Shown here: positions 1 to 12,640 of the stretch, one piece after another
Position numbering within the stretch: position 1 is the stretch's first letter
Layout: the number at the start of each line of letters is the position of its first letter
Assembly: GCA_036362985.1 (NCBI GenBank)
Contig: JAYGXS010000005.1
Location: 57,101,892 to 57,165,891 of the forward strand
Source of the DNA: Ligula intestinalis
Lineage: Eukaryota > Platyhelminthes > Cestoda > Diphyllobothriidea > Diphyllobothriidae
Direction: 5' to 3'
Length of the DNA stretch: 64,000 nucleotides
Notes under the pieces: model-generated
Databases searched by the model: none
What the model was told of the DNA's origin: nothing
The model's input: only the letters and a program-made list of their open reading frames with translations
Translations under genes and position numbers: made by a program

Positions 1-1978
1 GGAGGTGTTTGGTTGCGTTTATGGGTCTTTCAAATATTCAATTACCTTGCTGCGTGCCTAAAGGGCATTTCCATTGATGCAGCCACACGTTCTGCTGCCT
101 ATGCAGTATTTCGTCTCACGTAAGCCTGTTCATCTTGTTATATTCCCTGTTCTTATAATTTTGAAGCCTTAATTTGTTTTCTTATCGTACTCCAACAGCC
201 GAGCAAAATGACACGATTGAACCGTTACTGTATGGTATGACTTTCTAAGGATGTCATCTCATTAACATTCGTCTACAGTGTGCTGTTTTCCGTGCGAATT
301 ATTGTGTTCGGAAAAAAAACACGTTTTCACACCTTTTTGATAATCAAAGTGGTTGTTATCAATCAATGTCAGGCCATGAAGTCCACATCACATTTCTCAG
401 CAGAACTCTTCATCCTTCTTTGCCAGTACTCGCATACCATTCCAAATAACCGATGTATTTATTTCCCTATCATCAGCGGTATCGCTTCATCCAAGACAAT
501 ACATTTCGATCTGGCTTCGGCAGCTCTTTCATGTTAGCCATTGCCGCTGCTCGCTCTACTGGTAAACTATAACTGGTATGATTTTTAGTCGTTGGTTTGG
601 ATTTTTTACTCAAACTCTGGCCCGGCAAGGAACACTTAAAAAGGCCCAACGCCGGGTGTTTTTTTTTGCAATTGTTTATCTGTGTTAGCCTAATTGTTAT
701 TTAAGAACGGCTATCCACATCGAACGATGAAGTACTAAGTCGACGCGGGCATGCCGCAAGCCGAGGAGCCTTGACGCATGCCCCACCATCACTAAATACG
801 CTGTTATTGTAGCAAAGCATGTGTGCCCGCGTACGTTTGTCAACTTTTATCATCATGTGCCCCAATCAATCTAAGCAGAATATAATGCCTTTACAAGGGT
901 CCGAACTCACCTAATTTTATTCGGAACTGATTCTCAGGGTAGTATAAGTTAGGGTCTGCTTATGCATAGAGCTACTGCAACAGGTCACCATTTAAGATAA
1001 AATATATTGTCCAGTGGTGTGGTGAATATTTGGTATTGAATTCTTTCAAGTTGACCAGTTATTGAGAGGAATACACAAAGAATGACCGATACGGACAGTA
1101 TGAGGCTTGAAATTGAGGAGATGATCGGAGAGTACGTGAACTTGAATCACGATGCAATAATTTTGTGATTTTGGTTACGTTGTCAAGTTTGTGCGAATTC
1201 TGCGTCTGTCAATAGGCTTATCAGGCAATTTTCTTTAGCTTCCATTTATTTTAAACCAAAGCGTTCTTGCTGCTCTAACGAATTCCATTGAATATATAAA
1301 GAGCAAGAAATCCAGAAATGGAACCTGATTGGGATGTTAATTAATTTCCGAAGTAAGATCGATCTCACTTGCTTTCATTGTAATGCTTTCATACCTTCAG
1401 AAAATCGTGGGTTCTGGTTAAGAGAATGCGGTCAGTACTGCCTAAGGGGTCCAAATATACTGTGCCAGCCTTGAGGAGCAGTGACATTGGTCATCGTTTG
1501 TAATTCATGAAATATCATTACTATCAGTATTTATATCGCCAACTGACATTCAGGTTTTCCAAATATGAGTTTTCGGGACACAATTTCCGTTCCCTGAACA
1601 TTACTAAAACCCAATCAAGACGAAGCGTGGGATTGACAGAATTTCCCGTAATGCGGCAACTTTGCCTGCAGACTATATCATTATCCTGATATACTAAATG
1701 TGGGTAGGCCAGTTTAGGGTGAATTTTCGATGCACATGTTACATGTTTCACTTGATCAAGTTTCAATTTATTAAGGGAAAATTAGAATTTACATTTTTAG
1801 CGCCAGTAAGGCACTATTAAAAAAAACTCGGAGCATTTGTGTACAAGCAGCGCAATTTCGTGCTAGCCATCTTTCTGGTTGTGTTTATCACAAGGATGAG
1901 CCTTACTGCACCGCATTGAACGTCAGTCTAGTAGGCCTCTATTTCTTCGCGATCTGTCACAATAACTGTTTTTTTCGC
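1..1978. other. No gene recognised
   Basis: AT-rich DNA with only short open frames on both strands. I see no protein family, RNA gene or repeat of note here. Confidence 0.5.
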
Positions 1979-2491
1979 TCAGGACACCGGACATTCCCAA
2001 CTGATTTTGGCTGTCTGTTTGTGGGCCTGGTTCTCGCGTAGCGTCTCTGTCAGGTGAGCACTGGTCGTCGTCCTTAGTATTACGGGGTGGTTCAAGAGAA
2101 ACCTCATATGCTTATCAAATACTTTCCTATTGAATAGTGCCAAATTTGTCTTGCCAGTCTTTAGTCTCTTTTGTAGTTCAGCGAAAAGTTTCCGACATTT
2201 CAGCCGTTCCGCTAAGCAAAAACCTGCTTGAAAAAACACCTCGTTATGCGAGTGACGAAAGTTGGCTTTTTTGGATAGGATCATCTTGACATGCTCCTTG
2301 ATCTCCAGCACCATTTTGAGAGGTCGTGGTCGGGGCGTTCTCGTGGTATCTACACATCTCTTACCGTTCCAAAACGTTTTCAGGACTTCTAGTTCCATAT
2401 CTGACTGGAGCAGATGGTTTAGAACAAAATTAAGGGAGGACGAGCCTATTTTAACTCGGTCTTCAGAACGGACTGAAATTGCTTTTCGCAA
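1979..2491 (-). pseudogene. LINE ORF1-like (gag-like) protein remnant
   Basis: A 170-codon open frame. Its central part resembles the ORF1 RNA-binding protein of CR1-like non-LTR retrotransposons: a PRPLKMVL strand, then a stretch ending VFFQAGFCLAERLK, then an amphipathic helix KLFAELQKRLKTGK before a short basic end. In the family this fold binds the element's RNA. No reverse transcriptase follows downstream (towards lower coordinates), so it would be an isolated ORF1 fragment of a decayed copy. A second open frame just upstream on the same strand (2871-2572) is rich in Thr, Gly and Lys and could be its N-terminal part, but I cannot join the two. The call rests on pattern resemblance only. 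Confidence 0.42.
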
Positions 2492-5400
2492 GCCCTGAAA
2501 AATTGGACATAGATGGTGTTTCTATCGGTATAGGGAGTCGTTTGATAGAGTTCTAATCATATTTTTCTTTTTTAAGCCTCGAGAGTTTCTTGGGGTAGTT
2601 TCGGGTTCACATTCCCCTTATGATGCTTCCCCTTTCCCTGCCCTGGATTTGTGCCTCCAGTTTCAAATAAGGGCTCCACAGAACAGCTGAGAGTAGGAGT
2701 AAGAGCGTCTGCTGCGGATGAGACATTTTCGGAATCCATAGTGCAAGTATGATGGTTTGTGCCTTTAAATTTGTTTACCAGGTCACGTGCATCACTAACA
2801 CTAATCAGAATTTCCTTTTTTACTACATAGGGCTGGACATATACACAGGTATTTCTTCCGTTTATTAACAACGACTAAATCTGCTGCCTAAAATATATTG
2901 TTTTAAACTACACCTTGCTGGCCTCCACTAAGACGTTCTTCCACACAATTTATGCTTCGAGAAATCATCAGAATAACGGATAAGTCAGAGCATTGTGAAA
3001 ACTAAATATATAAATGAGAGGTTTGGTGTGCGTTCGAAGCGTATTCTAATTGTCACCTACCATGTAGGAAGAGGAAATGCGGTCGGCAGCCATATCAGTT
3101 ATTCGCCAGTCCCTGTCTGTCCTGTCGCGCCAACCAGTCAAGTCGTTCAACCTCATTTATGCCTATGGTCGCTTGACAACTGGTTGCTGTCACGAACTTC
3201 CAGAGTCTTTTCTTTGAAGAAGAATGCTATATTGAGGATTTTACAAACCTGAATTTTCAGCAAAAATGACTCCATTCACGGAGAGCAGATGGTAAGGTAA
3301 ATAAAGGATCATTTTTAAAAGGATAAAGGTAAAAGGTCATGTAATACTCACAAGTCAAGTATTTTACGACATTCACATCAACTATGGAGACAAATCGGCT
3401 TTCAACTTCTCCATTTCCGCTTCTTCTCACGCTTTTTTCTTCGTGTTGTCATCCTACGGAGAATTGTCGATGTTGGTGGTGTTGGTGAATTGCATATGCG
3501 ACAGATTGGCCGCATTTGACAAATATTGGGCTGGCGATATGTTGTAGATAAAATAACTTGTGTTCGTTCATTTAAAAAGGTAGCAGTGTACTGTAGATAG
3601 GACCTCATGATCACAAATGCAGACAAACAAACCAAAGGATTAAAGAGGATGGTATAGGATTATAAATTCCCCCGTAAATGGAGATCAAAAAATGGGTGGC
3701 TCAAATTCGAAAGCCGCGCACACCTCGATTTTCCGAATGTGCTTCTCGTTTCAATAACCTTACTGTTGACTGGATTATCATTTACACCATTTATTCTGTT
3801 TTTTCGTCTGCTCATTTTCCTAAGGTACTAGTCAGAATTCATTTAACAGACTTTTGCACAACTCAACATTAGCTTTTGTCTGGTTTTAATTGATAGTGCA
3901 TATGGTTCTGTTCTACCTATTTGTACTGATGTCTATCGATGCCACTTCGGCAGCGAGCAAAGCTCATGAAATGAGTTCACAAGGCATCTGCGTGAGAATT
4001 CCCTTCTACGTGGAAATCTGAACAGATAAATGGAAGACTCGTGTAATGGAGCCCGGATACGAATATTCTAATAAAGCCTACTTGCAGTGCAAAGTAGACT
4101 TGTATCAATAACCGCAGCAAGTGTGCTATGGTAACAATATATTACGGGAATCACCGCGTCTCTGGTTACTTTAAATAACAGTTTATTTATGTCGCATTAG
4201 TAAGCATTTATATTTTACTACTTTGGCGTTGGCTGTGTTACTCACCACAAACGTTTGGCATAGTCCACATATTGCATTGCATGACACAGTCTATCCACAT
4301 GTTTCATTGCACGACCCTCCACCACGGAAATCGTTAGTGACAGTAGGGCGGAAATGTATCGAAATATACAGGAAGAAAAAGTATTTAAGTATCTTTGTAC
4401 AGTGAGGTGTTATCGTATTGTATATTCATAATACAGTCTAAGTACAATTAACAATCTTTCAAATGTTGTTTTACTGCTACGGTTTCTCAAAGAGGGTTTT
4501 GAGGAAGTAAGGTACCCGCTGATCCGTTTAAAACTGAAATGCAAATTTGCGGATCCGATTTGCGTCCTACAAATTTACGACCGTTAGATTCGCTTTGTGT
4601 TCGGTTTTTCGACCCCTCGGAATCCATTCTGCCTCCATTTGTGTCCGAATTGTTGCAAATAGGTTTTAGTTTATGTTTCAATTATTGTGCGCTTGTTCCC
4701 TTTATATTTTAGTTTATTGTAACAATTTTATCTCCAATTTGATGTTTTTGCTTACTATATTTCTTTTTTTTCTTCTAATCTTGCGTAATGTCCACCCACA
4801 TAACCCTACTTACCCCTGGTCCCGTATTATAGAATTCTGGAGTGTAGGAATAAATCGTAGGGCCGCCTAGGGGTAAAATAGTTGCTCTACTGGTCTCTTG
4901 GACTGCAGGCTTCCTTTATTAATCAATAGGTATTGTTCCTATAGGTTTCTTGGTCTACAGCCTACCTTCGCCAACCAATAGAAGTTACTCTTGGTCCTTT
5001 TTGTTCGCTTCGAAAAATCTCCACATGCATTTTTCGTTCAGTAAAACAAACACAAGCATTTTTATCTCACTTCCCACTGCGCACTTATTACGCATTAATC
5101 TATCGTTTACTGCTCGCTAATCAAGCACTGAATCTTTAACCAAGAATTCTGTCAGACACTTGGGCTAGGAGACTTTTGCCATTGGACGACCCAGCGATTT
5201 ATTCCTATCAGGTATTGAGTGAAATACTATCACCGCTCTATTGATAATTTTAAGCAGTAAATCAGGACAGCAGACCTTTAGTTAAAACCGGTACAAATAG
5301 GAACGCCAGTTCTAACATTTGCATAATATTCCTCATAGCTATGTGAGGGTTACCATTAAGATTTTGGCTGCTGTCCATTGCCAAATGCTTATATCAATTT

Positions 5401-5553
5401 TAACGTTAGCATATCGAATTTCCTTCGGAGTAAATCCTCCTCCCTTTCTGTTGGTGATGCATATGTAAACTCTTACGAGGTTCGTTTGAGGCAACTGCAT
5501 CGGTGCGAAATGTAGAGAATTTCGGCAACATCGGACATAATATATCGCACACT
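2492..5553. other. Intergenic, no gene recognised
   Basis: Apart from the 2572-2871 minus-strand frame noted with the LINE ORF1 remnant, nothing here looks coding. A GGGCCGCCTAGGG word near 4860 also occurs near 10,100 and, as GCCGCCTA, at the start of the dispersed repeats at 50.7 and 56.9 kb. Confidence 0.4.
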
Positions 5554-5559
5554 TTTATT
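5554..5559 (-). promoter_or_regulatory. Polyadenylation signal AATAAA of the minus-strand gene
   Basis: AATAAA on the minus strand, about 26 bases past the TGA at 5585-5587. The close spacing supports a transcript that ends here. Confidence 0.5.
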
Positions 5560-5584
5560 TAACAGCAAAGAAACTTAAGTCCTA

Positions 5585-5805
5585 TCACACAGGGCTTTGG
5601 CTCGCACTTATCCGGACCATCACCAGAATTTCTACAATGAAATTCTTCGCAAATAATGATGTCCAATTAGGTTCATAGAAATATCCATGGTCCCAGATCA
5701 GACGATGATAGTCACGTCTGAATTGAGGCAGCGTAAATTGTGCTTTCAGTAAAAATACGTATTTGCAGAGCATGCCTGCAATTAGGTGGCCGAGGCATTC
5801 TGCAG
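5585..5805 (-). CDS. Putative terminal exon of the minus-strand RhoGEF gene
   Basis: An open frame of 73 codons preceded by a good acceptor (TTGTTTTCAG at 5806-5815) and ended by TGA at 5587-5585, with AATAAA shortly after. The exon starts in phase 1 (CT completes a codon). The protein is well balanced, with segments such as AECLGHLIAGMLCKYVFLLK and LPQFRRDYHRLIWDHGYF. I do not recognise a domain. It follows the Dbl-homology exons on the same strand and is the only clear 3' end, so I place it as their last exon. The exon piece before it (8777-8995) ends in phase 0, so at least one exon between them is missing from this model or a different donor is used. It could instead belong to a separate gene. 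Confidence 0.45.
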
Positions 5806-5970
5806 CTGAAAACAATGAAGGAAAGGAATTAATCATTTTTATAAAGATTGCCTATATCTTGTTTGAAGTATAAGATACATCAGGGATTAAAGTAAAATTT
5901 GACCAGAATACCGCTTTGTCAGTTCCTCAAAGGGCAGTTTGTACAAAATTACCAAGCAGATCAGAAAATG

Positions 5971-6100
5971 TGACAGAATTTCCTCCTTTATGACTAAAAA
6001 GGTCGTGAGTTCGAGCCTTGGGTATGACTGGTTGACGACGACTGATAAGTCGGAAATTACCATTTCACTCCCTCTTGTCTGTGTCGGCAATACCATCTGC
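5971..6100 (+). repeat. tRNA-derived SINE, copy a (5' truncated)
   Basis: Carries the box-B-like stretch GGTCGTGAGTTCGAG and then the shared body TATGACTGGTTGACGACGAC...CCATTTCACTCCCTCTTGTC found in at least seven other places in the window. Confidence 0.65.
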
Positions 6101-7091
6101 ACAAGAGTTTCCCTTTATTTGCTTCAATCAGTTATTTTTATATGTTTTTTTCAGCATTTTGCATGCTTCTATTTTGTCTTCTTCATTGATGTCACTTTTA
6201 TTGTACGCTTCGCTATTGGAGGAAGCGTAATATTGAGATATTAGTATGAAGCTTCGCAAGACGGCTGCTTATACAAAAAAAGGCATGCCGACAGCTCAAA
6301 AACTACTATTTGACGTGTTACTCGGACGTGGTGTCGAAATTCCGTAGAAATTGAATTGTCAGTGTCATATACCAGTTATTAGAAACGGTGTAATACTTAG
6401 TTTAGGAATGGTAATATAACATAAAGTATTCAACAAGAATATAGGAACATTACTTAAGTCGCTTATATTTTTGACTGTTTCAATAAAGGTCTTCAGTCGG
6501 ATAGATGTGGCCTCCTGCGTTCTATGCTAACCGTGCGGAATTATTCAGTCGACTTAAAGCTTCATAGTTGCTAAGTCTGAACGGTAGTCCTGTAGTTATC
6601 TGCATGAATAAGTTTAACTAACTACGGGTAGTAGCCGTAAAAACTACCGGGAAATCATACTCACACAGCCGGTCAGGCAATTTATAAAAATCAGTATTGC
6701 ACGTGTGCCATCGAGCAACATTTGAGTGGACAAAGGTCACGAAGTGATCGTTCGCTTGCACCTGCCAATGATGATTACGGACGTTTTCCTGAGTATTTTC
6801 ATTTCAGGACAAAGGCTTGCAGGTTCCCTCCCTTAACATTTTCATAAATGTTGCTGACAAGTATTGGGGAGGCTGACGGTATGAAACTTTCAGGCACTGG
6901 TACACTCCAGTTTGGAAACCATCTCAAATTAATCGCTGAGCATTTAAGTTAAACGCCCTTTTTTCTTAGACCATGTGATTTCTCTGCACTGCTATAAGCC
7001 ATGGGCTAAACAACTTAGGGGCCTGTAGTATTTGGTCGGGCGATTTCAGTCCGGTAGGTCCATCCGAGGATTTGCTAAACAGAAAGGGCAG

Positions 7092-7625
7092 GACTGACTT
7101 TAGAGGCTCTAAATCCCATCGACTTATTATAAAAGACTAAGCTTAGATTTTCAGCAGCGCGACTTTCCCTTGTTTTCTGTTCAGTTCCACCAATAGCAGG
7201 TCAAATTTCCATTTGCGTTAAATTCCTCCTACATATGGTCGAATTTCCCTCAATTAGCATCCATATCCAGCGCAGTCGGAGTTCATGTTGATCAAATTTT
7301 ATTCTGTTTTAGCATATAAAAACCAAAAATGATCGCATTTCATTTTATATTTTTGCAAGATTGATTTTAGAGGCCCCCAAAATCCCTTCAACTTATAATG
7401 AAAAAATTCTTATAAATGTTCAGTAGCCTGACTTTAAATATTTTTGCTAAATTCCACCAATAGGAGAACGGATTTCCATTTTCGTTAAATTCCACCTACA
7501 TAAGCTTGAATTTCCCTCTATCAGCAATCATATCCTGCGTAACAGAAGTTTATGTTGATCAAATTTTATTCTATTTTAGCATAATAAAACAAACAAACAC
7601 AATCTTATTTTTTGATCACTTCCGC
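7092..7625. repeat. Two-copy tandem duplication, 267 bp unit
   Basis: Copy 1 (7092 to about 7358) and copy 2 (7359-7625) align with a constant offset of 267 bases. Anchors are TTAGAGG at 7100 and 7367, and GTTGATCAAATTTTATTCT at 7287 and 7554. The copies have diverged by many substitutions without net length change. No coding potential. Confidence 0.8.
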
Positions 7626-8107
7626 CACAATTACATACTAATTTACGCCCGCTAGCCAAGAATTGAATGTTTGAACGCAAAATGCGTTAAGCAGTTGGGC
7701 GGGAGAATAGATATTAAGATTGCCTTACAAGTCATTTTTGCCACAAAAAGTTTTAACTACAAAAATGAGAGCGAAATAAACAGCCGGCAATAGGCTAGAC
7801 ACTTAAATTATGCACCCACAAGTTCACCATCAAAAGCCCTCGAGAATAGGCATCTGATGCTAGCGTTAGGGAAATTGAACTTAGCCCATTTGTTATAAAC
7901 ATAATCTTTCTGAGAGATCATTCAGACCAACGTGAAGTAACTAGCTTTTTCCCTAGAGAAGATAATCCGCGACGGAAAGTGGAGCACTCCGCCGCTGCAG
8001 TGAATACTGCAACTTTCAATGGACTAATAATTAGATGTAGTTCTTTGAATAAAGTGAGTACTTTTCGCACGGATCTAGGATGAAGTAACTGTTTGTCAAT
8101 GAAAAAA

Positions 8108-8245
8108 TCCAGTTCCCTGCCCCCTCAGCTGCCGACTCCTATTCCGCAACTCTAAGCATCTGGTTCCCCTATCCTCCGTCGGTACCATCCACAGCCCTCT
8201 CCTGCAGTTGGCCACAGCGCTGCATCCCCAACCACATTAATTGAT
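8108..8245. repeat. C-rich dispersed repeat, copy 1
   Basis: Pyrimidine-rich segment sharing words such as CCACAGCGCTGC, CCTGCAGT and GTACCATC in the same order with 25,700-25,845. Function unknown. Confidence 0.5.
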
Positions 8246-8776
8246 TGGATTGGTGAAAGTTCTCCAACCCAAGGGAAAGAAGCAGAAAAAATGACCATAT
8301 CGAATGACACAAGGAAATGTTCATTGTGAAACTTTTAAGCACGGTTTAATTTAGATTTCAGTATGTTTAGAGTGGGAGGGCAGAGAGACCGAATTGCTCT
8401 TACAATCCGCTAACGTAAGCAACTTCATACTATGACGGAAATTTTTCATTCTCGAATGAAGGAGAACGTTTGCATTCCAGGTATTTGCATGGATAAAGGG
8501 AAGGCATTTTCGACCAATGGATTAATTTGTTTATTATAATTTAGGTATTATTATTGTATACGTATGTATGAAGGAAACTAAGGAAATATGGATTGATTAT
8601 GCCTTTTAATGATCTCAAAGACCCTTTTGGTCCGACTATGACTAACGGTTTTTTTCGAAAATATCCTCATATGAATTTCTGTCCTCGGGTATGACTAATT
8701 TATCCCTATTTCGCAACTTTCAGAAAATCCTGTATTAGAAAAGTTTAAATGGGTGACAAAGCGAGAAACCTACCAC

Positions 8777-8995
8777 CTGAAATCGATGTTGAAACGCTGA
8801 CCGCAGTTTTAAAATCTCTTTTGAAGCCCCATTGTGGCGATTCCGTTCTGTAGTATCTGTTTCCAAGATGCCACTATCTTTTTTGCGTTCAGCGCTGGCC
8901 AGGTGACACAGACGCCTCCAGGAGGTGTTCTCCAGCATTTGGATCCACAGCTTAAAACAAGTAATTCCAAACATTGAGAAATAAGTCAGTAGCAA
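8777..8995 (-). CDS. Putative internal exon of the minus-strand RhoGEF gene
   Basis: Open for 73 codons between a plausible acceptor (GACGGTTTTGCAG, AG at 8997-8996) and donor CAG/GTGGTA (a GTAGGT donor three bases on would add one codon). Phase 0 at both ends, matching the exon at 9807-10052. The translation includes FKLWIQMLENTSWRRLC and ends in a charged stretch, SKEILKLRSAFQHRFQ. A pleckstrin-homology domain is expected after a Dbl-homology domain, and the FKLW...W pattern could be its end, but this is a guess. The open frame extends upstream to an ATG at 9037, so this could be a first exon of something else. Confidence 0.42.
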
Positions 8996-9806
8996 CTGCA
9001 AAACCGTCTCTAAAGGCTTTCCGCACTTAGATTTCATTTATAAAACTGTAATTAACCTTAATATCCGTTCAGTATCATCCTTTCGAGCACAGTATATGGT
9101 ACCCTTTGTACTGAAAGTATTGGAATAAATTATGATTCCTAAATCATGAATTTCACAAGAAAAACCCCTGCTAGGCAAAATCATCCCACGATGTGTTTCC
9201 CAAAATATTATAGCAGTAACAAAACGACCGTTTTCCCAAAGAATGTATTCAGTGGTTTTTAAATTAATATATACTAGCGTATCAATAACTAATTTAGACC
9301 AAAAACCCGACTTTCAGATAAGGGCTATATTACAAATCAATCCCATAATGCTACGTAAGATAGAAGTTTTATTTAAAATTTTGCCTGCATATACTAATGC
9401 ATCTACTAATGTTTTTATAGTACAACGCGCAGACAAAATAGCTATTGACCAATTCTTTAATAGCATAAGTAAAAATTTATCACGAAATGCTATATTTCTC
9501 CCAAGTGTGTCTTCTTGTTTCTTTCATAAGCCTGATTTGGAGTGAATTCTTCTTTGATGGACAGTTTTCTGCGCCTCAACATATTTCAAAAAAACAAAAC
9601 TTACAATCCAAAATATGGCTAAAACAACCCCTTCAGACTTCGATCTTGATTATTCAGGACTTAGGCGATCTATTATGCAAGCAAGATAAGTTATTGAAAA
9701 AATCTCCTTCATAGAGAGTATCTCAATAAATTGACATACAAACGCACGTTTAACTTGAAAAGTCTAATAAATAAAACCTGGAAATATATGCAGAACACAA
9801 ACGTAC
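8996..9806. other. Putative intron with AT-rich open frames
   Basis: Holds overlapping plus-strand frames at 9243-9545 and 9487-9714. They are AT-rich, without a recognisable family or clear splice signals. I treat them as chance frames. Confidence 0.35.
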
Positions 9807-10052
9807 GTTTCTTTCGTTTTTGTTTCTGGTGAGGAGAATGACTCGCTTCTTTACCCTTTTAAGTAGATCGTAATACCAGATATGCAGCTTGATTTCATCG
9901 TTCTCAGAGGGTTGGAAAGCAATTAACTGCTCAACTGGTAACTCCAACAAGATCTCGTAACTTGTAAATAGGAAAGCATTAAGCAGAGAGTGAGGATACT
10001 GTGGATGCTGAGCAGTTATCAAAGGCACAAGGCAACCTGGACCGCAGATTAC
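9807..10052 (-). CDS. Putative internal exon of the minus-strand RhoGEF gene
   Basis: Open for exactly 82 codons, phase 0 at both ends, with acceptor ACAGACAG at 10,060-10,053 and donor AAC/GTACGT at 9806. The protein is balanced and helical or strand-like, for example SLLNAFLFTSYEILLELPVE and VKKRVILLTRNKN. The last Dbl-homology exon (14,033-14,230) also ends in phase 0, so the two can be joined directly. The position suits the start of a pleckstrin-homology domain, and the FLF and VILLTRN strands would fit one, but I see no decisive motif. Another unseen exon may lie between. Confidence 0.45.
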
Positions 10053-10867
10053 CTGTCTGTATAACTCTTATATCAACATCGGTAGGAATACCTCGTGGGG
10101 CCGCCTAGGGAGCGTGCGAAGCGCGTCCCTCGGTCTTACGGCCTCTTAATTTTAGGGGAGAAAACGGGTGGGCTACGACAGGGAACTAATTAGATCGTAA
10201 TTATTCTGTAAAATAAAAAAGTTATGAGGGTAAGTTGGGACGCGTACTCAAACATCGGGTGAGGGCACTTAAGGAGGCTTTATTATGAAAGATAACCCCC
10301 GCCGGACCAACGGCGAACGTGTGTATGTCGGGGGGAGTGTGTCCTAACCTCGGGCGAGGTCATGGAGGTAGATTTTAAAGTTGTGTCACTTACCTCAACT
10401 GAAATAAAGGGGAACCAGTACAGGAGTTGGAAGATTTGTGGAAATTCATCCCACTTAAAATTTGCACGTCACTGATTATTCCCGTGGTTAAATAGAAAAA
10501 ATTTTGCTTATTTTACTGACTTCAGTGGTTATTGTATGTGTTGGCCGTCCGAAGGCCCTTCCGGAGTTCTATACTATCATCCAAGCCCTGCTGGATCGAG
10601 AGCTGGATGTTATTGAGTTATTCAACCTCCTTAACATTTTAAGTAGGCAGTTATAATACATAAGGACCTTTCGAGGACTGTACGAGGAATCCTTACCACA
10701 ACATCAATATATACTACTACCGTCTATCCATTTGCAGCAGGTGTATATTACGCAGTGGTTGACGGGTGTTAGCCCAAATATAGACTTACAATTTCGCTCT
10801 TTGTCTATAGACGTTAAATATACTGATGTATACCACGAAGAGAACTGCAGTTCTAAGGATGTTTAAA

Positions 10868-10955
10868 AGATGTAGCCCTGATCATAATCCTAACCGTAGT
10901 CTTCAACATTTCTCTAACCTTAAGCCTAACCTTCACCCTACTCTTAATATAATGT
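10868..10955. repeat. Degenerate telomere-like CCTAAC tract
   Basis: Imperfect hexamer-like units (CCTAACC, CTCTAACCTTAAG, CCTAACCTTCACC) on the plus strand, related to the animal telomere unit CCCTAA but strongly diverged. Confidence 0.5.
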
Positions 10956-11740
10956 GTATTTCCCTGAAATTTAGCGCAAAGCTATCTGCATTAGGGGCTG
11001 TTGCGGTTCTCCTGTAATGTCGAGGGAGGGAGCAATAAGCACAATCTACCTTTTCCCAAACAAAATAAAAATGGCACTATTTATATGCGCAGATATATGA
11101 GGTCCAGATATTATATTGCTTTCATCATCCCTGGAAGAGGAAGAAGGGGCACTTCCTGAGACCACGTTGTATTTAAGTTGACGTTTCGAAAACATCCTCG
11201 CTTTCATCGTCGGCGCTTAGTGTCTATTCTCTTGCTGCCGTCGAGTGAGTGTGTCTGACCCCTAGACGCGTGTTATAATTGTGCCTGATGCACGCACGCA
11301 CGTCAATCGATTGTACCGATCGATTGCTGGTGGCTCTTTGAATCGTACTCGTCCTCTCGGGCACCTTCATGAGATGTGTCACTTCGTTCATGTGCCTTCT
11401 GACTGTTGCTACCTTCTTCGCTCGCGGCTGCCGGCTGTCGGCCCTGCGTTTCTTTCTTCGCCTGACCTATTGTTCTGTTTTGAGCAGATTTTTGTCTTAT
11501 ACGGAGCGCTTGGTAGGCGGGATGAAGATCTATGGCTCTGTTCAGTGTGCCAGTCGAGGACCAACTTTCTAGCAGCAATCTTGCCGGCTTGGCCTACTTT
11601 TCTTGCTTTCGCAAAGGTGAACGTGAGATTCTTCTGCTGTACGTGGTCAGGGCACTATGCTATGATGCCTCTGACACTCTTGCAGAAAACTCGGTTCACT
11701 GTCGACCCGTCCCAGCGACCGCACAAGGGCAGACAAATTT

Positions 11741-11900
11741 ACACTACCGAAAAAACCGAGGGATATTGGAATGGCTATTTCTGACCTACTAGCCATCACC
11801 CGGCAGCCACACCCAACTCCGAGTTTTGGAAGTCCTGCGGCTCAGCCTTGCATTAGTAGTCTAATGCCTTAAGCATTAAACTACGGGCATGTCGTCCTGC
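11741..11900 (-). repeat. tRNA-derived SINE, copy b
   Basis: Minus strand reads a tRNA-like head (GTAGTTTAATGCTTAAGGC region) and then GTTGGGTGTGGCTG...AAATAGCCATTCCA and a T-rich tail, colinear with the other SINE copies. Confidence 0.6.
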
Positions 11901-12488
11901 CGGATCGGATAGGGCATCTTACTACTTGTAGATGGGTGCTCACCGATCGTTAGGGTATCGAAGACTGTAGTGCTGACAACCGAATGGTTCCCAACTCCAA
12001 AGCCAGGGAAACAGAATTAGTAAGAACAGCTTTTACTGCGCAAAAAGTGCTTTAGAGCAAGCTCTGTGAAACTTTTAGAATTGCTGCTGCTTCCTCGGCC
12101 AGTTGAGCCAGCGTGTATGCCTGTTGCTGCGAAGCCCTGACCACGGAATGCGTCCATAGTTGCCTGTGCAGCGAATCACGTAAACCGGTGCTCATCGATC
12201 GGATTCGAGCTTATGTGCGCCTCAAGCAGCGTCGATGGGGAACCATAGGACGGACAGGATATCACAAGCATCTAGCAGCGATTAACTGCGCGCGTGGGTA
12301 AGTTGTCTGATCACACGCGAGTAACAAAGGCTTGACAAGCGATGACAGGATGAGTCAGCTCAGCAGTACTGAGAGCGGGCTACCACAAGGGCACCAAGGT
12401 GCAAAGGAACGAGTACCACCCACAACAGGGATCAGTGAGCCCCCCTCTATCATTTTTAATTCAGCTGCTCGGAAGGGACAACGAGTCC

Positions 12489-12640
12489 ATAGCTCGATGG
12501 TTAGGGCGTCTGAATTCTAAACAACAAGATTTGAGTTCGTGAATCAGGGGTCTTAAAACCTGGGATTGGGTGTGGCTGGCCACTGATGGTCAATAAGTCA
12601 TAAATAGCAATTCCAGTCTCCCTTGCTTTTTTTCGATGTG
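12489..12640 (+). repeat. tRNA-derived SINE, copy c
   Basis: Head AGCTCGATGGTTAGGGCGTC (box-A-like), then TTTGAGTTCGTGAATC (box-B-like), then the body GGTGTGGCTGGCCACTGATG and CCAGTCTCCCTTGC. Diverged but full length. Confidence 0.65.

Noticed and set aside
9243..9714. Two overlapping AT-rich plus-strand frames
   Set aside because: Composition and context fit chance frames in an intron, with no family and no splice signals.
11281..11792. 167-codon plus-strand frame and overlapping frames on both strands
   Set aside because: Several frames on both strands are open over the same GC-rich DNA next to a SINE. None has a family match or clear splice sites, so I cannot pick a coding one.
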